Position numbers and translations under genes: made by a program. A stretch of 14,125 nucleotides of DNA from an uncultured Clostridia bacterium (GTDB lineage Bacteria > Bacillota > Clostridia > TANB77 > CAG-508), in contig CAKPRW010000038.1 of assembly GCA_934183045.1 (NCBI GenBank), positions 1 to 14,125 on the forward strand, given 5' to 3'. Within the stretch, counting starts at the first letter, position 1. Each line of letters begins with the position of its first letter. Below the pieces are notes generated by a model, which ran no database searches, had not been told where the DNA came from, and worked only from the letters and a program-made list of their open reading frames with translations. This document shows, in pieces, positions 8,961-13,784 of the stretch.

Positions 8961-8984
8961 ATCATAATTACTATATCCAAGCAA
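8956..8984 (-). promoter_or_regulatory. Promoter of the regulator-hsdMSR operon
   Basis: On the minus strand TTGCTT (8979-8984) and TATATA (8956-8961) are 17 nt apart. The -10 hexamer coincides with the first arm of the 35-bp palindrome, so a protein bound there would occlude RNA polymerase. The predicted transcript starts inside the palindrome, about 40 nt before the regulator ATG. Confidence 0.6.
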
Positions 8985-9105
8985 TATCTGTTACAAAAAT
9001 GTAAAATAAATTTAATATATTTGTAATAATATTTTGCTAGATAATTGTTTTAATATTCGATGAATCCGAGGACTATTTATTTAAAAAATAGTCCTCTTAT
9101 CTATT
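8985..9105. other. Non-coding gap upstream of the RM operon
   Basis: AT-rich sequence with no supported gene. It holds a weak inverted repeat (TTACAAA at 8991-8997 and TTTGTAA at 9020-9026) and the hairpin at 9068-9096. It may mark the junction between the element backbone and the restriction cargo. Confidence 0.5.
9068..9105 (+). terminator. Strong hairpin, plus-strand terminator-like
   Basis: GAGGACTATTT (9068-9078) and AAATAGTCCTC (9086-9096) form a perfect 11-bp stem with a 7-nt loop. The plus strand continues with a T-rich stretch (TTATCTATTTT), whereas the minus strand continues with CGGATTC, so it fits a plus-strand terminator better. No plus-strand gene precedes it. It lies 10 nt past the stop of the small minus-strand frame and could equally stabilise that transcript's 3' end. 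Confidence 0.45.
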
Positions 9106-9327
9106 TTATTTAGTTTTATTACGATTTATCTCTTGCCACATTTCAAAATCAAATTTTTTAGTAATTAAATCTCGTATTGTAATTTGCATCTTGTATATAG
9201 TTTTTATTAAACGGGATAGTTCTTCTCTATTTAATTCTGAAATTTGAGTAGCAAACTTACAAATATGTTTTATATTCTTAACTATACTTTGTATTTCTCT
9301 ATTACTTTCACAATAGTTATTATTAAT
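9106..9327 (-). CDS. Small possible gene without a normal start codon (73 codons)
   Basis: An open frame on the minus strand encodes 73 codons of sensible, charged sequence, including REIQSIVKNIKHICKF and ending FEMWQEINRNKTK. The frame is bounded upstream by an in-frame TAG (9328-9330), and the first codon after it is ATT. A good ribosome-binding site (AAAGGGAGC) sits about 6 nt before that ATT. No in-frame ATG, GTG or TTG occurs until a late internal ATG. Either a rare ATT start is used or an original start codon has been lost. It follows the frameshifted gene by about 30 nt. Function unknown; a small soluble helical protein. Confidence 0.4.
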   Translation of the reverse strand: MNNNYCESNREIQSIVKNIKHICKFATQISELNREELSRLIKTIYKMQITIRDLITKKFDFEMWQEINRNKTK

Positions 9328-9356
9328 CTATTTCGCTCCCTTTATTTTGTAATTAG

Positions 9357-9717
9357 TTACTCTTTCATAAATTGCTTCATCTCTAATATAAGTTTTTTGT
9401 ACTTTTCCAATAATTCCAAATATTTTTGCTTGAAGTAATTTTTGCATAAATATTCTAGTCCTTCTTTTGTAACTACTATTCCCTCATTAGTATTGTATTT
9501 AAATATTTTCTCTGAATTCTCTTTAATCATTTTTATAATTGCTCTATGTATCGTATCTTTCTTTCTATGAAAATAATCTTCCAAATTTTAAAAAACTTAT
9601 ATCTTTATTCCATAATGTTTTAGAATCAACTTTTAAAAAATCTTCATATAGCTTTATTCTCTTTTTGAAAAATTCTATATCAGCATCTATTTGTTTCTTT
9701 CCGTTTAAAATATACAT
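9357..9717 (-). pseudogene. Small phage-type gene split by a frameshift
   Basis: Two overlapping minus-strand frames read as one interrupted gene. The 5' part starts at ATG 9717 (MYILNGKKQIDADIEFFKKR...) and ends in WNKDISFLKFGRLFS at a TAG (9565-9567). The 3' part, in the +1 frame, runs from about 9584 to 9357 (EDYFHRKKDTIHRAIIKMI... EGIVVTKEGLEYL...). Removing one T from the AAAATTTGG stretch (9580-9589) restores a continuous reading, ...DISFLKLEDYFHRKK..., giving a protein of about 119 residues. It looks like a small charged DNA-binding or regulatory protein with a coiled C-terminal tail (KYLELLEKYKKLILEMKQ), but I do not recognise the family. The 3' part could alternatively be made separately from TTG 9584, without a convincing ribosome-binding site. 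Confidence 0.6.
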
Positions 9718-9781
9718 CAATTAGCCACAAATAGCCTTCTATAATAACGTAATATCTCCTACTTAAAATTTTCTCACTTCT

Positions 9782-9949
9782 CTACTTACATGTTGATATT
9801 TTTTTTAACATTACAGATACTGCTTTTCTTAAATCTTTATGTGTTATTTCCTCACCATATTTAGTTTTAATATTTAATCTTTTAAATCTATCCAATATTT
9901 TGCAATAAGGTAAAAAGTAGTTATTTAATTCATCCATCAATATTCTCAT
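9782..9949 (-). CDS. Small hypothetical protein (about 55 residues)
   Basis: Minus-strand frame starting at one of three in-frame ATGs (9958, 9955 or 9949). I prefer 9949 because AGGATG lies about 9 nt upstream of it. The product is basic, MRILMDELNNYFLPYCKILD at the start and KAVSVMLKKISTCK at the end, with no membrane segment. It is the first gene after the structured region and the two small damaged genes follow it, probably in one transcript. Family unknown; small proteins of this kind are common beside replication genes of phages and integrative elements. Confidence 0.55.
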   Translation of the reverse strand: MRILMDELNNYFLPYCKILDRFKRLNIKTKYGEEITHKDLRKAVSVMLKKISTCK

Positions 9950-10082
9950 AAACATCATCCTACTTTAATCTTATATTTTCTAAAAAAGTAAAAGCTATTT
10001 TCAGAAGATCAAGAGCATTTTAATTGCTCGAATATAGGCGGCATTTTTTAGTGCCCAATATTCGCCAGCGTGGTGTTTTGAC

Positions 10083-10129
10083 ACCCTTTTTGCTGTTTAG
10101 GGCAAAATGGCCCTAATACCCTTTTTGCT
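10083..10129 (+). repeat. 12-bp direct repeat flanking a hairpin
   Basis: ACCCTTTTTGCT occurs at 10083-10094 and exactly again at 10118-10129, 35 nt apart. Between them is the perfect 7-bp stem TTAGGGC/GCCCTAA with loop AAAATG. This could be a binding-site pair for a replication initiator or relaxosome protein. Confidence 0.7.
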
Positions 10130-10171
10130 CTCCGAGGGATATTTTTTAAACTATTTTTGTTATTTTATTTT

Positions 10172-10230
10172 AAAAAATTAGGACAATTTAGTTTAAATTT
10201 TTATACCTACTTGTCCTAATTTTTTTGTAA
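10172..10230 (-). terminator. Bidirectional rho-independent terminator after dnaC
   Basis: AAAAAATTAGGACAA (10172-10186) and TTGTCCTAATTTTTT (10211-10225) form a perfect 15-bp stem with a 24-nt loop. T runs follow the stem in both directions. On the minus strand it ends the excisionase-replication transcript; on the plus strand it would stop anything leaving the structured region. Confidence 0.7.
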
Positions 10231-10300
10231 ATTTTTATTTACTTTTTTGCAAAAATACATTATAATTTTTATAGAAAATATTTAAAAAAGTAACATTTTT

Positions 10301-10341
10301 AGTTAGCAATTGTTAGCGCAATTACTAACTTTTTTCTTTTT
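10301..10341 (+). terminator. Plus-strand terminator-like hairpin overlapping the dnaC 3' end
   Basis: GTTAGCAATTG (10302-10312) pairs with CAATTACTAAC (10319-10329) with one mismatch, and the plus strand continues with TTTTTTCTTTTT. The element overlaps the last codons of dnaC. It would block antisense transcription into dnaC from the left. Confidence 0.5.
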
Positions 10342-11172
10342 AATTCTATGATCTATATCATTAATTTTAACTAAGTAGCACATCTCATATAATCTCGAAA
10401 TAATGGATTTTGCTGTTTCTATTTCGCCATTTAAACTTAATCTTTCAGCTAAAGAATTTTGATTATAATTTGTTGTTATAATTACTGGTAAATTATTTTC
10501 ATATCTGCTATTTATTATAGTAAATAATTTTTCTAACCCCCATTCACTCGGCTTTTCTTTTCCTAAATCATCTATGATTAACAAATTAACTTTTTCATAT
10601 AATTTTATAATTTCCCTTTCAGAAATATTATTATCTGAATCATATGAATTTTTCAATTCTGCTAATAAATTAATTAAGGTTCCATATATGATTGGTATTC
10701 CATTTTTTATTAATTCATTTGCAATACTACAGGCTAAATGTGTTTTTCCAACCCCATTATTTCCTACCAAAATTAATCCTTTTCTTTCTTTTAAATTTAC
10801 TAATTTCTCACTATACTCTTTTAAACTTTGATATACTTTTTTGTTATTTGAATTGACTTCAAAGTTTTCAAATTTATAATTTAAATTTCTTTTACTCATC
10901 TTACTGTTTTTTATTATCTTGTCCACTTTTTGTGCAAATTCTTGCATTAACTCTAGTTTTCTTTCTTCTTCTAACATCTTTAACTTTTTAAGATCATATT
11001 CATTCCAATAAACCTCGGATTCTTTACAATTACATCTTTCATAATCTAGTGTTAAAACTTTTTTGTCACCATATAACTGCCATTCTATTGTTTTTCTATA
11101 TAGTTTGTTTTTGCAGTATTCACACTCAATATAATCATTTTTATCAATCGAGGGTTTCAAAATTTGATTCAT
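10303..11172 (-). CDS. dnaC: DnaC-like AAA+ helicase loader
   Basis: 289 residues. Loads the host replicative helicase onto the element's origin, like phage and ICE DnaC/DnaI proteins. The N-terminus has a likely zinc-binding site (C17-x2-C20 ... C47-x-C49). The ATPase domain carries Walker A GNNGVGKT (137-144), Walker B LLIIDD (197-202), sensor I TTN (233-235) and a candidate arginine finger at R260 (SIISRL). All essential residues look intact. The start ATG overlaps the end of the upstream replisome-organizer gene by 29 nt and has AAAGGAGA as ribosome-binding site, so the two are coupled. The pair replaces a full-length initiator: one protein marks the origin and this one brings the helicase. 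Confidence 0.93.
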   Translation of the reverse strand: MNQILKPSIDKNDYIECEYCKNKLYRKTIEWQLYGDKKVLTLDYERCNCKESEVYWNEYDLKKLKMLEEERKLELMQEFAQKVDKIIKNSKMSKRNLNYKFENFEVNSNNKKVYQSLKEYSEKLVNLKERKGLILVGNNGVGKTHLACSIANELIKNGIPIIYGTLINLLAELKNSYDSDNNISEREIIKLYEKVNLLIIDDLGKEKPSEWGLEKLFTIINSRYENNLPVIITTNYNQNSLAERLSLNGEIETAKSIISRLYEMCYLVKINDIDHRIKKKKVSNCANNC

Positions 11173-11614
11173 CTATTCTTGTCTCCTTTCTATTCTCTTC
11201 TTTTCTTATCTTTTCTTGTGTAGAATTATAAAAACTTTTTTCATTTTTAGATTCTTCAATTACTTTATTTAATTTTGCAATTTTGTTTAGTTTTTCAATA
11301 CTTTGATACTTGTTCCAATTTTTCACAAAGTATGTATTATCTTTATAAATCAGCATACCTAAATCGATAAATTTTCTGAAAACTTTCGTAAAAGTTTTGG
11401 AAGATTTTCCGATAATGTTCGTAAAATCTTCAATTTTAAATGGTACATTATCACTAATATATAGTCCACCATTTCTGTTACATTCTCCAGCAATAGTTAG
11501 AATTTGAATCCATAATCTAAAATAGGTGTCCCCGTCCTTTTCTTTTAGTAGGATTTTAATTTTTCTATTAGAGAATATATCTGTGCTTATTTTTATCCAT
11601 CCAACTTGTCCCAT
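11144..11614 (-). CDS. Phage replisome organizer N-terminal domain protein
   Basis: 156 residues. Residues ~1-115 match the phage_rep_org_N type: VGWIKISTDIFSNRKIKILL, DGDTYFRLWIQILTIAGECNRNGGLYISDN and a winged-helix-like segment ending MLIYKDNTYFVKNW. This domain binds origin DNA and recruits the helicase loader, here DnaC encoded directly downstream. The C-terminal ~45 residues are polar and lysine/glutamate-rich, so the long second half seen in many family members is missing; the protein ends inside the dnaC start region. Its ribosome-binding site (AGAAGGGAGG) lies very close to the ATG, so the AAGG part is probably the one used. It belongs to the excisionase-replication transcript. Confidence 0.88.
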   Translation of the reverse strand: MGQVGWIKISTDIFSNRKIKILLKEKDGDTYFRLWIQILTIAGECNRNGGLYISDNVPFKIEDFTNIIGKSSKTFTKVFRKFIDLGMLIYKDNTYFVKNWNKYQSIEKLNKIAKLNKVIEESKNEKSFYNSTQEKIRKEENRKETRIDESNFETLD

Positions 11615-11628
11615 AACCTCCCTTCTTT

Positions 11629-11835
11629 CTAATTAGATTCTAATAATGAATCATTTTCTTTTTTACTTAAATAAATGTCTAAAGCTTCTTCTCTAAATAA
11701 AATTCTCTTTCCAACTCTAGAACAAGGAATTTGTTTTCTTCTAACTAATTGAGTTATTAGCCAATATGATATTCCTAAATATTCTGCTGCTTCTTTTGCA
11801 GTTAGAGTTGTTCTATGTATTTTATCTACTGCCAT
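11629..11835 (-). CDS. xis: Excisionase-family HTH DNA-binding protein (Xis-like)
   Basis: 68 residues with a MerR/Xis-type helix-turn-helix filling the whole protein: TLTAKEAAEYLGISYWLITQ, then LVRRKQIPCSRVGKRILFRE, a typical HTH_17 signature. Such proteins bend attachment-site DNA and bias the integrase toward excision; some act as transcription activators instead. I choose the ATG at 11833-11835, which has AGGAGG 8 nt upstream; a GTG 9 nt earlier lies inside that ribosome-binding site. It is the first gene of the minus-strand replication operon, so excision and replication would be switched on together. The integrase it would serve is 2 kb away on the other strand, an arrangement seen in phage satellites and some ICEs. 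Confidence 0.8.
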   Translation of the reverse strand: MAVDKIHRTTLTAKEAAEYLGISYWLITQLVRRKQIPCSRVGKRILFREEALDIYLSKKENDSLLESN

Positions 11836-11883
11836 AATTACCACCTCCTATTCACATTAGTTAAATAAATTTAAAGTTTTGTA

Positions 11884-11912
11884 TTGACTTTTTTTATTTA
11901 ACTATGTATAAT
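11884..11912 (+). promoter_or_regulatory. Plus-strand promoter of the 403-residue gene (and probably integrase)
   Basis: TTGACT (11884-11889) and TATAAT (11907-11912) with a 17-nt spacer form a near-consensus sigma-A promoter. The predicted start near 11919 gives a leader of about 120 nt before the ATG at 12039. Confidence 0.75.
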
Positions 11913-11913
11913 T

Positions 11914-11930
11914 TTGTTAACAAGCTTGTT
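11914..11930. promoter_or_regulatory. Palindromic candidate operator between the face-to-face promoters
   Basis: AACAAGCTTGTT (11919-11930) is a perfect 12-bp palindrome lying between the two predicted start sites. It overlaps TTGTTAACAAG (11914-11924), which recurs exactly at 12019-12029, where it runs into the ribosome-binding site of the 403-residue gene. A regulator bound here could control both promoters. Confidence 0.6.
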
Positions 11931-11936
11931 GTTTGT

Positions 11937-11965
11937 ATTCTAATTGTTAATTTTGCAGAAGTCAA
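11937..11965 (-). promoter_or_regulatory. Minus-strand promoter of the xis-rep-dnaC operon
   Basis: On the minus strand TTGACT (11960-11965) and TAGAAT (11937-11942) are separated by 17 nt. The predicted start is near 11931, giving a leader of about 95 nt. It faces the plus-strand promoter head-on. Confidence 0.7.
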
Positions 11966-12018
11966 TATGTAAAATTAATATATGATATAAATTAGCAACT
12001 TTTATTGCATTTTTGTAG

Positions 12019-12029
12019 TTGTTAACAAG
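12019..12029 (+). repeat. Second copy of TTGTTAACAAG, at the ribosome-binding site
   Basis: An exact 11-nt copy of the sequence at 11914-11924, with core palindrome TTGTTAACAA. It ends in the AAGGAGG ribosome-binding site of the downstream gene. Candidate secondary operator. Confidence 0.5.
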
Positions 12030-12038
12030 GAGGTTTAT

Positions 12039-13250
12039 ATGAAGTTTGATATTGTTTCTACAATTTATTATATGAAATTGAGTATCTCAAACAACAAAGA
12101 AATTTTTACAAGAAATTCTTTTTCTATTGTATATGCATCATATAATAAAGATAATGACACATATACAATACTCAGAGAAAAAGATGAATTTAAAACAAAA
12201 AAAGAATATAAAAAATATCTTTCTAACTATTATAATAGTCTTTGTAAATTATATAAATGTGACTTTGTTGATGAAATAAATGAATTAGGAACACTTTTAT
12301 TAAAATTTGTAAATTATGATTTTACTGATTTTAATTGCTTTGTAGAGTTTGTACGTGAATATGGAATACCAGGAATAGACTTTTATGATGTTAACAAAGG
12401 ACCTAGCAACCCATTTAATAAATATATCAATTTAAATATTACTAATGACAGAAAAAATATTTTCTTAAAACCAAAAGATTTTCTTTCAGTATGCGAGAAA
12501 TATTTTAAAAAACGTCAAAAAATTTTAATATATTATCAATCTAAATTTAAAAAATTAATTAACTTTATAAATAACCTATCAAATTTAGATTATTTAAACG
12601 ATTTTTCTATTGCTGATAGATTTTATATCTATAAACATGCAGATGATGATTATATTGATTTATATTTAGAATTAAGTGAATTTATTACTCTTTCGTACGA
12701 TATAGAACCACTAAGAAATATGACTCCTTCTTCGCTATGTCATGCAAAAAGTAGTTTTGAAGAAAATGCAAAAAATATTGCTCAAAAGTTAAAAAATGAT
12801 TCTAGAAAATATGATAATGATATTTTTTCATCTTTGTCCTTTAACTGCCATACAATTGAAACTGCATGTTTAATAACTCTTTTAGAATTAATAAAACATG
12901 ATACACCAATATATGTATGTAAAAATTGTGGTAAATACTTTATTCCTTCTTCAAAGAAGAATACATTATATTGCAATAATATATATGAACACGGTAAAAC
13001 ATGCCAAGAAATTGGAGCAATGATAACTTACAATGATAAATTAAAAAAAGATGAAGTAACTGCCTTATACAGAAAAACTTTATCTGCAAAAAAAATGTTA
13101 GCAAATAGAAATCCTGATATTCCAATATATTTAGAAAAATATGAAAAGTGGAAAGAAGAAGCTAATAAATTTAAACAAGATATAAAAAATGGCTTAAAAA
13201 CTGAGGAACAGTTTAAACAATGGATTGAAGAAACTAGAAGGAAATACTAG
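12039..13250 (+). CDS. Zinc-ribbon protein of the DUF6076 type
   Basis: 403 residues, soluble, no signal peptide. The recognisable part is a C-terminal zinc ribbon: C294-x2-C297 (CKNCGKYFIP), C312 (LYCNN) and C322 (TCQEIG), followed by a basic helical tail (KKMLANRNPDIPIYLEKYEK). This pattern fits my recollection of DUF6076 proteins of Firmicutes; I cannot confirm it by search. The N-terminal ~280 residues are tyrosine-, lysine- and aspartate-rich without a familiar motif. The gene has a strong ribosome-binding site (AAGGAGG) and promoter, and occupies the place opposite xis where satellites and phages keep their repressor, yet shows no classical HTH. A regulatory role is therefore an inference from position; a defence or toxin role is equally possible. 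Confidence 0.8.
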   Translation: MKFDIVSTIYYMKLSISNNKEIFTRNSFSIVYASYNKDNDTYTILREKDEFKTKKEYKKYLSNYYNSLCKLYKCDFVDEINELGTLLLKFVNYDFTDFNCFVEFVREYGIPGIDFYDVNKGPSNPFNKYINLNITNDRKNIFLKPKDFLSVCEKYFKKRQKILIYYQSKFKKLINFINNLSNLDYLNDFSIADRFYIYKHADDDYIDLYLELSEFITLSYDIEPLRNMTPSSLCHAKSSFEENAKNIAQKLKNDSRKYDNDIFSSLSFNCHTIETACLITLLELIKHDTPIYVCKNCGKYFIPSSKKNTLYCNNIYEHGKTCQEIGAMITYNDKLKKDEVTALYRKTLSAKKMLANRNPDIPIYLEKYEKWKEEANKFKQDIKNGLKTEEQFKQWIEETRRKY

Positions 13251-13265
13251 TATAGGAGATTAACT

Positions 13266-13721
13266 ATGAATGAAGATATATTAATATTAGAAAAGAAAAT
13301 TAATAACTTTAATAATTTATATAATAAATATAAAAAAGACAATTCAGTAGATTCTATAGAATTGAAAGAATGTTTATGTGATATACTGACTTGGTTTGAA
13401 ATTTGTTTAAAGACTTCAACTAATTTCAATAGTTTAGAAAGTGAAAAAGTAAGTGGTATTAGATATGCAAATAATGTAAAAAAGCATAGCCTATCTATAT
13501 TTAAATATACTCTTCAAACATATGCTTTATATCCTTCTAATGAACTATATCCATCAGTCGGTCTTTATCCATCAACTTTTAATATTTTCTGGAATTCTTT
13601 ACCTTTAGATAATTCTAAATTTACTAATCAATACAATAATTATAAAAAACATTTTGAAGGTAAGGACTTATATTCGAGTTTAAATGAGATGTTTAACATT
13701 ATTAAATCTCATTATAATTAA
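13266..13721 (+). CDS. Hypothetical protein with triple LYPS repeat
   Basis: 151 residues, soluble, family not named. It starts 15 nt after the upstream stop with AGGAGA as ribosome-binding site, so it shares that transcript. The N-terminal half is helical. The segment GIRYANNVKKH (64-74) is reminiscent of the conserved R...N...H patch of HEPN-like proteins, although the spacing R-x7-H is not canonical. Next comes a hydrophobic stretch with LYPS repeated three times at residues 88, 94 and 100 (period 6), then FWNSLP, an NQYNNYKKHFEGK segment and a C-terminal helix. It lies between the zinc-ribbon gene and the integrase and may be the partner of the former. Function unknown. Confidence 0.75.
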   Translation: MNEDILILEKKINNFNNLYNKYKKDNSVDSIELKECLCDILTWFEICLKTSTNFNSLESEKVSGIRYANNVKKHSLSIFKYTLQTYALYPSNELYPSVGLYPSTFNIFWNSLPLDNSKFTNQYNNYKKHFEGKDLYSSLNEMFNIIKSHYN

Positions 13722-13736
13722 TAATATTATAAAAAT

Positions 13737-13784
13737 CCTTGCCATAGTTATACTTGAAAGGAGGTGAAAAAAGTAATGGCAGGG
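13737..13784 (+). promoter_or_regulatory. RNA hairpin pairing the integrase start codon
   Basis: CCTTGCCAT (13737-13745) can pair with ATGGCAGGG (13776-13784, beginning at the integrase ATG) over 9 positions with one G-U pair. Inside it TACTT (13751-13755) pairs with AAGTA (13771-13775), leaving the AAGGAGGTG ribosome-binding site in the loop. The start codon would be buried in the stem, which suggests translational control of integrase. Confidence 0.45.

Larger units (their letters stand above)
9960..10301. other. Structured intergenic region, candidate origin of replication or transfer
   Basis: About 340 nt without a gene, between dnaC and the small genes. The stretch 10010-10130 is clearly richer in G and C than its surroundings and holds four hairpins in a row: GAGCA/TGCTC (10013-10029), CGAATAT/ATATTCG (10029-10064, with inner pairing), GGTGT/ACACC (10072-10085) and TTAGGGC/GCCCTAA (10097-10116). 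Two direct repeats of ACCCTTTTTGCT flank the last hairpin. A long bidirectional terminator and AT-rich DNA follow. Clustered hairpins with direct repeats next to replication genes suit a rep-dependent origin, a single-strand origin or an oriT. No relaxase is present to confirm a transfer role. Confidence 0.5.

Noticed and set aside
9589..9595. TTTTTTA heptamer as a programmed -1 frameshift site
   Set aside because: The heptamer matches a known slippery sequence, but the downstream protein is in the +1 frame, so a -1 slip would not join the two parts.
9244..9724. Plus-strand open frames opposite the small damaged genes
   Set aside because: Phenylalanine- and isoleucine-rich antisense translations without ribosome-binding sites; the minus-strand reading is more protein-like.
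10010..10130. CRISPR array or tRNA in the hairpin region
   Set aside because: Only two copies of a 12-nt repeat, no regular spacers, and no cloverleaf or anticodon arm can be drawn.
11629..11844. GTG at 11844 as the start of the excisionase-like gene
   Set aside because: It lies inside the AGGAGGTG ribosome-binding site of the ATG at 11835.
12782..13429. Minus-strand open frames inside the zinc-ribbon and 151-residue genes
   Set aside because: Shadow frames of genes that have good starts, spacing and promoter on the plus strand.
13722..13775. attP core site upstream of integrase
   Set aside because: No repeat of this sequence is present in the window and the second attachment site is outside it, so an att site cannot be supported.
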